From Adlercreutzia muris (GTDB taxonomy: Bacteria; Actinomycetota; Coriobacteriia; Coriobacteriales; Eggerthellaceae): a stretch of DNA of 64,000 nucleotides. Position numbers and translations under genes: made by a program. The notes under the pieces are model-generated. The model made no database searches. It was given only the letters and a program-made list of their open reading frames with translations, and was not told the origin of the DNA. Positions 15,636 to 23,921 of the stretch are shown here, in pieces. The stretch is taken from the NCBI RefSeq assembly GCF_008831045.1, contig NZ_WAJS01000007.1, positions 1 through 64,000 on the forward strand, read 5' to 3'. The number at the start of each line of letters is the position of its first letter. Position 1 is the first letter of the stretch.

Positions 15636-16823
15636 CTAGCGCAGGGCCTCGACGCCGGGCAGGGCCTCGCCCTGGACCAGCTCCATGGAGGCGCCGCCGC
15701 CCGTGGAGATGAAGGTCATGGCGTCTGCCAGATCGAACTTGTTCACCGCGGCCACGGAGTCGCCGCCGCCGATGATGGTGTCAGCCGCCTCGTTGGCCGC
15801 CACGGCCTCGGCCACGGTGCGCGTGCCGGCCTCGAAGGAGGGCATCTCGAATACGCCCATGGGGCCGTTCCAGAACACGGACTTCGCCTCGCCGATGGCC
15901 TGGGCGTAGGCGGCCGCGGTCTCGGGGCCGATGTCCAGCCCCATCATATCGGTGGGAATGTCGTCCACGGACACGATGGCGGTGCGGGCGTCGTTGGCGA
16001 AGCTGTCGGCCGCCACCACGTCGGTGGGCAGCAGCAGGGCCACGCCGCGCTCGCGGGCCTTCTCGATCATGGCCGCCGCGCGCTCCACCCAATCCTCTTC
16101 CTTAAGCGAGGTGCCCACGGCCTTGCCCTGGGCCAGCAGGAAGGTGAAGCACATGCCGCCGCCGATGATGAGGGTGTCGGCCTTGTCGAGCAGGGCGTCG
16201 ATCACCTTGATCTTGTCGGAGACCTTCGAGCCGCCGAGGATAGCGACGAAGGGGCGGCGCGGCTCGTCGAGCATGCCGGTGAGCGTGGCCACCTCGCGCT
16301 CCATGAGATAGCCCGCGTACGACGGCAGAAACTCCGCCACGCCGGCCGTGGAGGCGTGGGCGCGGTGCGCCGTGCCGAAGGCGTCGTTCACATAGGCATC
16401 GGCCAGATCGGCCAGGGCACGGGCGAACGCGGGGTCGTTCTTCTTCTCGCGCGCGTCGAAGCGGATGTTCTCCAGCAGCAGCACATCGCCGTCTTCCAGG
16501 GCGTCTGCGACTTCCTGGGCATCGGGGCCGACAAGGGCGCGGGAGAGCACGATGTCGCGACCGAGCAGCTCCTGCAAGCGGCGGGCGATGGGGCCGAGGC
16601 TGAAGGACTCCTCGAAGCCCTCCCCCGCCGGACGGCCGCGGTGGCTCGCGAGGATCACCCGGGCGCCGTCGCCGATGAGCTTGTTGATGGTGGGCAGCGC
16701 CGCGCGGATGCGCGTATCGTCGGTCACGTTGCCCTCGGCATCTACCGGCGCGTTGAAATCGACGCGCACGAGCACCCGCTTGCCCGCGAAGTTCTCGTCG
16801 TCGATGGTCTTGATATCGGCCAT
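15636..16823 (-). CDS. pgk: Phosphoglycerate kinase
   Basis: Pgk transfers phosphate between 1,3-bisphosphoglycerate and ADP, the first ATP-forming step of glycolysis. The 395-aa monomer has the N-terminal substrate basic patch (VRVDFNAPVD near residue 22, ASHRGRP near 58, ALVGPDA near 100). The C-terminal nucleotide half has AILGGSKVSDKI near 195 and the phosphate loop TIIGGGDSVAAV near 350, with FISTGGGASMELVQG at the end. AAGGATGAGAC precedes ATG 16823. It is separated from gap by a strong hairpin (16848-16880), so its expression is probably lower than that of gap. Confidence 0.98.
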   Translation of the reverse strand: MADIKTIDDENFAGKRVLVRVDFNAPVDAEGNVTDDTRIRAALPTINKLIGDGARVILASHRGRPAGEGFEESFSLGPIARRLQELLGRDIVLSRALVGPDAQEVADALEDGDVLLLENIRFDAREKKNDPAFARALADLADAYVNDAFGTAHRAHASTAGVAEFLPSYAGYLMEREVATLTGMLDEPRRPFVAILGGSKVSDKIKVIDALLDKADTLIIGGGMCFTFLLAQGKAVGTSLKEEDWVERAAAMIEKARERGVALLLPTDVVAADSFANDARTAIVSVDDIPTDMMGLDIGPETAAAYAQAIGEAKSVFWNGPMGVFEMPSFEAGTRTVAEAVAANEAADTIIGGGDSVAAVNKFDLADAMTFISTGGGASMELVQGEALPGVEALR

Positions 16824-16847
16824 GTCTCATCCTTTCCTTCTATACGG

Positions 16848-16880
16848 GAAAACCCAGCTCGAGATGGGAGCTGGGTTTTC
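16848..16880 (-). terminator. Intercistronic terminator/attenuator between gap and pgk
   Basis: A perfect 13-bp stem (16848-16860 with 16868-16880) has a 7-nt loop. Its arms end in AAAA/TTTT, giving a T-run on the minus strand after gap. No clear promoter for pgk is visible in the remaining 25 bp, so partial read-through is expected. Confidence 0.75.
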
Positions 16881-16902
16881 GAAGTCAATGCCGGGTTGAA
16901 CC

Positions 16903-17919
<1,017 letters not shown>

Positions 17920-17975
17920 TCACAAGATGCCACAGATGCCGGAAAACTGGCGTTGATATGCCGTGAGGCCCTGCC

Positions 17976-18004
17976 AGTGTACTACGAACGTCACTCTTCC
18001 GTAA
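17976..18004 (-). promoter_or_regulatory. Promoter of the gap-pgk-tpiA-gpmI run
   Basis: On the minus strand TTACGG (18004-17999), a 17-bp spacer and TACACT (17981-17976) lie about 70 bp before gap. The 258-bp gap-whiA interval holds no gene; positions 18050-18110 carry a direct repeat around GAGGCC followed by TTTTTT on the minus strand, possibly the whiA terminator region. Confidence 0.6.
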
Positions 18005-18165
18005 CGATTCTCGGTCAGACGGCCCCTAAAAGCGTCGTACCTGCACAAAGCAAAAAAGGCCTCATCGTCATTGACGGATTGACCGTTCACGGAGAAAGGG
18101 CCTCGTCATCGGTTTGGGCGCCCTCTGCGCGGCCATGCTCGCCGTCATTGCCGTGGCCACCGCCC

Positions 18166-19104
18166 CTACTTCCCCGCCTCGATCTCGGCGGCCATCTGCT
18201 CGATGCGGCGCACGCGGTGGTAGACGGCGCTCTTCGAGAGCGGCGGGTTCGCCCGCTCCCCCAGCTCCTTCAGGGAGGCCTCCGGGTAGGTGACGCGCAG
18301 GCGAATGAAGTCCTGCAGGGCCGGAGGCAGCTCCTCCATGCCGTAGTGCTCCACCACGGTGCGGATGGTGTGAATCTGGCCCACAGCGGCCCCGGCGGCC
18401 TTGGCCTGATTGGCCATCTCGGCGTTTATCATGCGGTTCACGTCGTTGCGCACGCTCTTCACCACCCGCTCCTCCTCCATGGACAGGGCCGCCTGATGGG
18501 CCCCGGTCCAGGCGAGGAACTCGAGGATGGAAGCGCCGCTCTTGAGGTAGACCATGTAGGAGTTGCGCCGCTGCATGATGCGGGCGCCGATGTCCTTGCG
18601 GGCCAGGAGCTCCACGAGCCCAGCGGCCAGGGACTCCGACTCCACGGTGATCTCGAAGTGGAAGTCGCTTTTGGGGTTCGAGATGAAGCCGCTGCCGAGG
18701 AAGGCCCCCCGTAGGTAGGCCGCCGCGCAGCAGGGCCGGGCCACGAGGGACTCTTTGATGCCCATTTCCAGGCCGCCCTCAGCCGAGAGCACCCCCATGT
18801 CCCGCAGGGCGTCGGCCAGATGGGCCTGGGCCGGCACCTCGATAAGGTAGTTCGGGGTCTTGTGCAGCACGCTGCGGCGCATGGTGAGGTTCGTCTTCAG
18901 GCGGTAGATACTGTGCAGCAGGCGCACGACGAGCCGGGCGGCGGCAGGCGCGTCGGTGGCGATCTCCACCCGATAGCGGTCCGGACCGCTCACGAACAGC
19001 GTGCCCTCGATGCGCACGAGGGCCGCCAGCGTGGCCTTCTCGCAGGCGGCACACCCGGGAACAACCCGGGCCAGCTCGTCTTTCACCTGAGCCGTGAACG
19101 ACAT
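18166..19104 (-). CDS. whiA: WhiA family DNA-binding regulator
   Basis: WhiA combines a degenerate LAGLIDADG homing-endonuclease fold with a C-terminal helix-turn-helix. In streptomycetes it activates sporulation septation genes, and in firmicutes it affects cell division and chromosome segregation. The 312 aa start MSFTAQVKDELARV. The N-terminal domain has CCAAAYLRGAFLGSGFISNP near residue 130, the fold's characteristic loop. The HTH (LKELGERANPPLSKSAVYHRVRR) is near 265-295. It follows yvcK by 3 bp in the conserved uvrC-rapZ-yvcK-whiA order of Gram-positive bacteria. Confidence 0.95.
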   Translation of the reverse strand: MSFTAQVKDELARVVPGCAACEKATLAALVRIEGTLFVSGPDRYRVEIATDAPAAARLVVRLLHSIYRLKTNLTMRRSVLHKTPNYLIEVPAQAHLADALRDMGVLSAEGGLEMGIKESLVARPCCAAAYLRGAFLGSGFISNPKSDFHFEITVESESLAAGLVELLARKDIGARIMQRRNSYMVYLKSGASILEFLAWTGAHQAALSMEEERVVKSVRNDVNRMINAEMANQAKAAGAAVGQIHTIRTVVEHYGMEELPPALQDFIRLRVTYPEASLKELGERANPPLSKSAVYHRVRRIEQMAAEIEAGK

Positions 19105-19107
19105 GGC

Positions 19108-20259
19108 CTACCCCCGCCGGGCCCGCGAGAGCTTGATGACGCTTTGGAAGGCATCACGCAGGGCGAAGGGCGAATGCCACGTGGGACGCTCGGCATCGAC
19201 GAGGTTGCGGCTGATGACGATGGGCCCGCGGGACTGGATGGCCAGCATATCCCCATAGTTGATGGAGATGGGCCGCACGCCGCAGGTGAGCTGGCTGTCG
19301 TTCAGGTCCGACGTGGAAGCGTGCTCCAGCTCGGCCCCCGACAGAGCCGCGAAGCTGCCCGTGGCGGGGCTTTCGGCCCGCAGGGGCACCTTCGAGTGCA
19401 CGAGCATGTAGTCGATGAGCCCCTCCATGCCGTGGGAGGCCAGGGCCTCGAAATGCTCTCGGGCCGTGAGCCCCCAGGTCTCTCCCTGCACGTCGGCCAG
19501 GGCGCACACGAACAGCACCCGCCCCCGGCTGGCGCGGATGGCGTCCACGATGCCGGGAATGAGCAGGTTCGGGATGATGGAGGTGAAGAGCGAGCCGGGC
19601 CCCAGCACGATGAGGTCGGCCTCGCGGATGGCCTGGCAGGCCGGCTCGTAGGGGGCCGGCGGACGGCCGTCCTCGGCGGCGAGCCGCACCGATTCCAGGG
19701 CCGTCTTGGAATGGCACGCCACGGCCTGGCCATCGAGCACGCGGCCGTCGCACGTGCGGGCCGACAGCACCACGTGGTCCAGCGTGGAGGGGTACACGTG
19801 CCCCTGGGCGTTCACGAGCCGCTCGCAGATGGCGATGGCCTCGGGGAACGAGCCGCAGGCATCTTCCAAGGCCGTGAGCAGAAGGTTTCCCAGAGCATGG
19901 TCGCGGGCTACGGCGAAGCGGTACTTCAGCGCCCGCACGAGCGGGTCGGACGGATCCTGGGCGAAGGCCACGAGGCACTTGCGGATGTCGCCGGGGGGCG
20001 TGGCATCGGCCTCCTCCCGCAGCACGCCGGTGGAACCGCCGTCGTCGGCCATGGCCACCACAGCGCTCGTCTGCACGCCCAAGGACAGCAGGGTGCGGAT
20101 GGACACCGGGGCCCCGGTGCCGCCGCCGATGACCACGGCGCGCAGGGCCCGGTCGTCCTCATCGAGCCCCCGCAGGTTCGGCAGGGCGCTCTTCAGGGCC
20201 GAGAAGGCCGCCGTGGCCGCCGGGTCCACGCGGAAGGCGTCGGTCTTGCGAATGCCCAT
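19108..20259 (-). CDS. yvcK: YvcK/CofD-like gluconeogenesis factor
   Basis: YvcK proteins bind UDP-sugars and are needed for cell-wall homeostasis and growth on gluconeogenic carbon. They belong to the CofD-like fold but lack a known transferase reaction. The 383-aa protein has the nucleotide loop VVIGGGTGAPVS near residue 48 and AMADDGGSTGVLR near 75. The conserved DIRKCLVA follows, then LGPGSLFTSIIPNLLI near 215. An N-terminal extension of about 40 residues precedes the fold. It lies between rapZ (6 bp) and whiA (3 bp). Confidence 0.93.
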   Translation of the reverse strand: MGIRKTDAFRVDPAATAAFSALKSALPNLRGLDEDDRALRAVVIGGGTGAPVSIRTLLSLGVQTSAVVAMADDGGSTGVLREEADATPPGDIRKCLVAFAQDPSDPLVRALKYRFAVARDHALGNLLLTALEDACGSFPEAIAICERLVNAQGHVYPSTLDHVVLSARTCDGRVLDGQAVACHSKTALESVRLAAEDGRPPAPYEPACQAIREADLIVLGPGSLFTSIIPNLLIPGIVDAIRASRGRVLFVCALADVQGETWGLTAREHFEALASHGMEGLIDYMLVHSKVPLRAESPATGSFAALSGAELEHASTSDLNDSQLTCGVRPISINYGDMLAIQSRGPIVISRNLVDAERPTWHSPFALRDAFQSVIKLSRARRG

Positions 20260-20265
20260 CGCGAC

Positions 20266-21207
20266 CTACGCTTCCTTCCCCGCGGCCGCCGCGGCGCCGT
20301 CGCCGCGCTCGGCCAGACGCAGATCGCGATGGGCCACGCTCACGCGGTAGCCCTTGGACTTCAGGTAGTCGCCCGTGGCCTCGGCCAAAGCGACGCTGCG
20401 GTGCTGGCCGCCGGTGCAGCCCACGCCGATGGCCAGCTGCTGCTTGCCCTCGGCCACATAGCCCGGCATCACCACGTCCAGCAGGTCGTGCCAGCGGCGC
20501 TCGAACTCGATGGTCTCCTCGCGCAGGCGCACGAAGTCGCGCACCGGGGCGTCCAGCCCCGTCAGAGGCCGCAGCTCCGGATCGTAGTAGGGGTTCGGCA
20601 GGAAACGCACGTCCATCACCAGATCGGCGTCGTAGGGCGCTCCGTGCTTGAAGCCGAAGGAGTACACGGTGACGGCCAGACCCTTCCGCTCGCTGCCCGT
20701 GGAGAACAGGCCGCGGATGGTGCTGCGCAGCTTCTGGGGCAGCATGTCCGTGGTGTCGATGACGAAATCGGCCTTATCGCGCAGGCCCATGAGCAGGTGG
20801 CGCTCCCGTTGGATGCCCTGCCAGATGGTGGTGCCGTCGGTGCACAGGGGGTGCCGGCGCCGGCTCGACTTGTATCGGGCGATGAGCTTGTCATCGGCCG
20901 CATCCAAAAAGAGCGTCTTGTAGGAGATGCCCCGAGCCGCCATGGCGGACAGCTCGGCGTCCAAGTCGCCGAAGAAGTCACCGTTGCGCGAGTCGCACAC
21001 CACGGCCAGACGGCGCCGGCCGCCTGCGGCATCGGTCTCGTCGTTCACGCGCACGAGCTCGCCCAGCAGACTGGAGGGCAGATTGTCCACGCAGAAGTAG
21101 CCCAAGTCCTCGAAGACGTGCATGGCCTCGGTGCGCCCCGCCCCGGACATGCCGGTGACGATGACGAAGTCGGGCATCCGGTCGATCTCAGTTGGCTCCT
21201 CGGCCAT
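20266..21207 (-). CDS. rapZ: RapZ family nucleotide-binding protein
   Basis: RapZ proteins are P-loop NTP-binding proteins; in E. coli RapZ targets the sRNA GlmZ to RNase E and so controls glucosamine-6-phosphate synthesis. The 313 aa show a modified Walker A, TGMSGAGRTEA, in which arginine replaces the usual lysine. The Walker B-like region FLDAADD is near residue 90. The conserved C-terminal block includes GCTGGQHRSVALAE near 280, which forms the RNA-binding/sensing domain. Start ATG 21207 was chosen because GGGAGCGAAG precedes it; an upstream start at 21306 would add a basic tail inside uvrC. It overlaps the uvrC 3' end by 20 bp. Confidence 0.92.
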   Translation of the reverse strand: MAEEPTEIDRMPDFVIVTGMSGAGRTEAMHVFEDLGYFCVDNLPSSLLGELVRVNDETDAAGGRRRLAVVCDSRNGDFFGDLDAELSAMAARGISYKTLFLDAADDKLIARYKSSRRRHPLCTDGTTIWQGIQRERHLLMGLRDKADFVIDTTDMLPQKLRSTIRGLFSTGSERKGLAVTVYSFGFKHGAPYDADLVMDVRFLPNPYYDPELRPLTGLDAPVRDFVRLREETIEFERRWHDLLDVVMPGYVAEGKQQLAIGVGCTGGQHRSVALAEATGDYLKSKGYRVSVAHRDLRLAERGDGAAAAAGKEA

Positions 21208-23212
21208 CTTCGCTCCCTTCCGCGGCGTCGGCGTCACGCGCCCCCGCGTTCTCGTCGGTACGGGCGGCCCGGGCGAGCCGCGCCTCCTTGGCTTCCTTCT
21301 GCCCATTATACTGCGCCAGCACGGCCACCAGCTCCTCGGCCACCTCTTCGGGAACCACCCGGGCCGCCTTTATCTCGTCCAGGGTGGCCTCCTTCAGGTT
21401 CCTGAAGGACTTGAAGTGCGCGAGCAGGGCCTTCTTGCGCACGGGGCCCAGGCCGGCCACCTCGTCCAAAATGCTCGCCGTCATGCCCTTGCCGCGCAGC
21501 TCGCGGTGGAAGGTGATGGCGAAGCGGTGGGCCTCGTCGCGCACCTGCTTCACGAGGTACAGCGAGGCCGAGCCGCTCGGCAGCACCACAGGCCCCGTGT
21601 CCTGCCAGGGCACGAACAGCTCCTCGTCGCGCTTCGCAAGGCCGCAGATGGCGATGTCGTCGATACCCATCTCCTCGAACATGGCCAAGGCCGCCGTCAG
21701 CTGGGGCTTACCGCCGTCCAGGATGATGAGGTCGGGCTTGCTGCCGAAGCGCTCGTCGTTCAAGCGCTCCGGGGCGTAGCGCCGCCGCATCACCTCTTGC
21801 ATGGAGAGGAAGTCATTGGCCTCGGAAAGCGGCGTCTTTATCTTGAAGCGGCGGTACTGGTTCTTGTCCGGCTTGCCGCCGGTGAACACCACCATGGAGG
21901 CCACGGTGTAGGACCCGTGGATGGTGGAGATGTCGAAGCACTCGATGCGCATGGGCGGCGCGTCCAGGGCCAGGGCGCTCTCCAGCTGCAGAAGGGCGTT
22001 GTTGATGCGCTTGTCGTCGTAGTTGGTGCGCACCTTGTAGCGCATGAGGGCGTGGCGGGCGTTGGTCTCGGCCATGGCTAGAAGGTCGGCCTTCTCCCCC
22101 TTCTGCGGGGCGGTGAAGCGCACCTTCGCGCCGTGAGCCGAGTCCAGCTTTGCCGTGAGCCACTCCCCCATGGCCTCGGCGTCCTCGGGCAGGGTGCGCA
22201 CGATGACCTCGCGGGGAATGGTGGTGGTGGCGTCGTAGTAGCGCATGAGGAAGTTGCGCAGCAGGTCCTGGTCGGGCACGTCGGTGCCGCGGTTCAGCAC
22301 GAACTCGTTGGAGTTCACGATGCGCCCCTCGCGGATGACGAGCACGTGCACCCCGGCCACGGTCTCCTCGCGGAAAAAGCCGATCACGTCGGCGTTCAGG
22401 TCGCGGCAGCACACCGCATGCTGCTTGTCGGTGAGCGAGTTGATGGTGCCGATGCGGCTCTTCAAGCGGCCCGCGCGCTCGAAGTCGAGCTCCTCGGCGG
22501 CGGCGCGCATCTCGGCCGCGAGCTCATCGACGAACTCGCGGTGGCTGCCCGCCAGGAAGCGCTCGATGCGCCGGACGTTGACGGCGTACTCCTCCGGCGT
22601 GATGGCCCCGCAGCAGGCCCCGGGCCCCAGACCCACATGGGCGTCGAAGCAGGGGCGAACGTCCCGCTTCATGAAGGCGAGGGGGTCTTTCTCCAGAGCC
22701 CGCGCCAGCTGGCGCCAATCGGCGCAGGTGGCAGCGCACAAGGGCACCACCCGCCGGGCGATGTCGATCATCTCCCGGGCGGCCCGGGCATCGGTGAAGG
22801 GACCGAAGTACTTGGTGTCGGAGCGGTGCCTCTCCCGAGTGTACTTGATAGCCGGGAACACGTCGCCCTTGGTGAGCGCGATGAAGGGGTAGGACTTGCC
22901 GTCCTTGAAGTCGGCATTGAAGAAGGGGCTGTACTGGTTGATGAGGTTCTTCTCCAGCACGAGCGCCTCGTGCTCGTTGTCCACTACGATGTAGTCGAAG
23001 CTGTGGATGGCCTCCACGAGCAGGGGGATCTTCGCGCGGTCGTCCTGGAAGTTCACGTACTGGCGCATGCGGGCCCGCAGTTGCTTGGCCTTGCCCACGT
23101 AGATGACCTCGCCGGCTGCATCCTTCCACAAGTACACACCCGGCTCGGCGGGCACGGCCGCCAGCTCCCGCTTGATGCGCTCGATCTTCTCCTGTTGGGT
23201 CTCTTTTTCCAT
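21188..23212 (-). CDS. uvrC: Excinuclease ABC subunit C
   Basis: UvrC makes the dual incisions of nucleotide excision repair on UvrB-bound DNA. The 674-aa protein has an N-terminal GIY-YIG nuclease (GVYLWKDAAGEVIYVGKAK, about residues 20-100) and a Cys-containing region. A UVR motif that binds UvrB lies near 205-240, the RNase H-like endonuclease core near 380-560 (ECFDISTIHG, LIILDGGKPQL), and a C-terminal HhH pair (VAGLGPVRKKALLAHF) near 585. Start ATG 23212 was preferred to the GTG-type start 27 nt upstream. A -10 element places the transcription start at or next to the A of this ATG, suggesting a leaderless mRNA. Confidence 0.95.
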   Translation of the reverse strand: MEKETQQEKIERIKRELAAVPAEPGVYLWKDAAGEVIYVGKAKQLRARMRQYVNFQDDRAKIPLLVEAIHSFDYIVVDNEHEALVLEKNLINQYSPFFNADFKDGKSYPFIALTKGDVFPAIKYTRERHRSDTKYFGPFTDARAAREMIDIARRVVPLCAATCADWRQLARALEKDPLAFMKRDVRPCFDAHVGLGPGACCGAITPEEYAVNVRRIERFLAGSHREFVDELAAEMRAAAEELDFERAGRLKSRIGTINSLTDKQHAVCCRDLNADVIGFFREETVAGVHVLVIREGRIVNSNEFVLNRGTDVPDQDLLRNFLMRYYDATTTIPREVIVRTLPEDAEAMGEWLTAKLDSAHGAKVRFTAPQKGEKADLLAMAETNARHALMRYKVRTNYDDKRINNALLQLESALALDAPPMRIECFDISTIHGSYTVASMVVFTGGKPDKNQYRRFKIKTPLSEANDFLSMQEVMRRRYAPERLNDERFGSKPDLIILDGGKPQLTAALAMFEEMGIDDIAICGLAKRDEELFVPWQDTGPVVLPSGSASLYLVKQVRDEAHRFAITFHRELRGKGMTASILDEVAGLGPVRKKALLAHFKSFRNLKEATLDEIKAARVVPEEVAEELVAVLAQYNGQKEAKEARLARAARTDENAGARDADAAEGSEDGRGAN

Positions 23213-23218
23213 GGGAAC

Positions 23219-23224
23219 AGTATA
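23219..23224 (-). promoter_or_regulatory. -10 element giving a probable leaderless uvrC mRNA
   Basis: TATACT on the minus strand ends six bases before the A of the uvrC ATG, exactly where transcription normally starts. No ribosome binding site precedes the ATG. No convincing -35 is seen. Confidence 0.5.
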
Positions 23225-23275
23225 GCGAGCCTGTCCCACCGATGGGACGCGGGGTCGGGGGCGTCCCCCAATCTA

Positions 23276-23380
23276 CACGGCCCCCGCCTCCGCGGGCGCC
23301 CTCGACCCGCACGGCCCCCTGCCTCCGCGGGCGCCCCTCGGTCCGCACGGTTCCTGCCTCCGCGGGCGCCCTCCTGCGCC
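23276..23380. repeat. Three imperfect direct repeats of 34-36 bp
   Basis: The units begin with CACGG at 23276, 23310 and 23346 and share the core GCCTCCGCGGGCGCC. The core is itself nearly palindromic (GGCGCCCGCGGAGGC on the other strand). They are contiguous, with no spacers. Confidence 0.7.
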
Positions 23381-23450
23381 TTCGTCCCGCCGCGGCACCT
23401 CTCCACCCCCTCCCTTGTGGCCGTACTCCGGCACTCGAAGTTGCGCCGAA

Positions 23451-23648
23451 CCTCATTTTCGTCAAGAATCGGGACTTTTTAGGGTTCCGATGCCCCGTCA
23501 TGCGTCCCGGGAAAGCCCCGTTTCCCTTTCCGCATCTTGGTTACAAAGAAATACCAGGTCAATTCTTCGGACGAATCACGGCTCCTCCGCACGATCCCCT
23601 TCCCGCGACGGATGCCACCCTAAAAAGTCTCAGATTTTGACGAGAAGG
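23451..23648. repeat. 198-bp intergenic element with terminal inverted repeats
   Basis: The left arm (23451-23485) and right arm (23617-23648) are imperfect inverted repeats. The inner 13 bp are perfect (GACTTTTTAGGGT at 23473-23485 with ACCCTAAAAAGTC at 23617-23629). The 131-bp centre contains no coding frame of note. Size and layout resemble a MITE or a large structured RNA, and a similar-sized element occurs at 55500-55672. Confidence 0.55.
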
Positions 23649-23921
23649 CCTATCTTGCTTGTACGAGCGCAGCCCGTGACCGCTCGGCTCGCGCGGGCCG
23701 TCTCGCGGCCGTACCGAGGCCCTCGGGCCGCCATCAGCGGGGCGATGGCGCGGTTGGATCTGCTCGACGGTCATCGTCGAGCGGGGCTTCTTCTCACCCC
23801 AAACATGAAGAAGTGCTGGAAAATGGCCGGTACGCGGCCTATTCGCGCCTCATGGTGCCGACGATCGACTGTGGGCATGCTATGTTGTGCAGCTGCAATG
23901 CTTTCAATACTCGGAGGGTCG

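Larger units (their letters stand above)
23240..23921. other. 682-bp intergenic region between divergent uvrC and the LtaS-like gene
   Basis: No gene is supported here. Contents: three 34-36-bp direct repeats (23276-23380), a 198-bp element bounded by inverted repeats (23451-23648), and a GC-rich stretch up to the start of the plus-strand gene. A possible -10 (TATGTT, 23881-23886) lies about 35 bp before the LtaS-like start codon, but lacks a good -35. An open frame runs through the second half in frame with the gene but has an untypical Arg/Ser-rich composition and no ribosome binding site. Confidence 0.6.

Noticed and set aside
21208-21306. RapZ start at 21306
   Set aside because: It would add a basic Pro/Arg tail encoded inside uvrC; ATG 21207 has its own ribosome binding site and matches family length.
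23276-23380. CRISPR array
   Set aside because: There are only three units, directly contiguous without unique spacers, and no cas genes.
23415-23921. N-terminal extension of the LtaS-like gene by 169 codons
   Set aside because: The extension runs through the inverted-repeat element, is Arg/Ser/Pro-rich, has no ribosome binding site, and the internal ATG 23922 has GGAGGG upstream.
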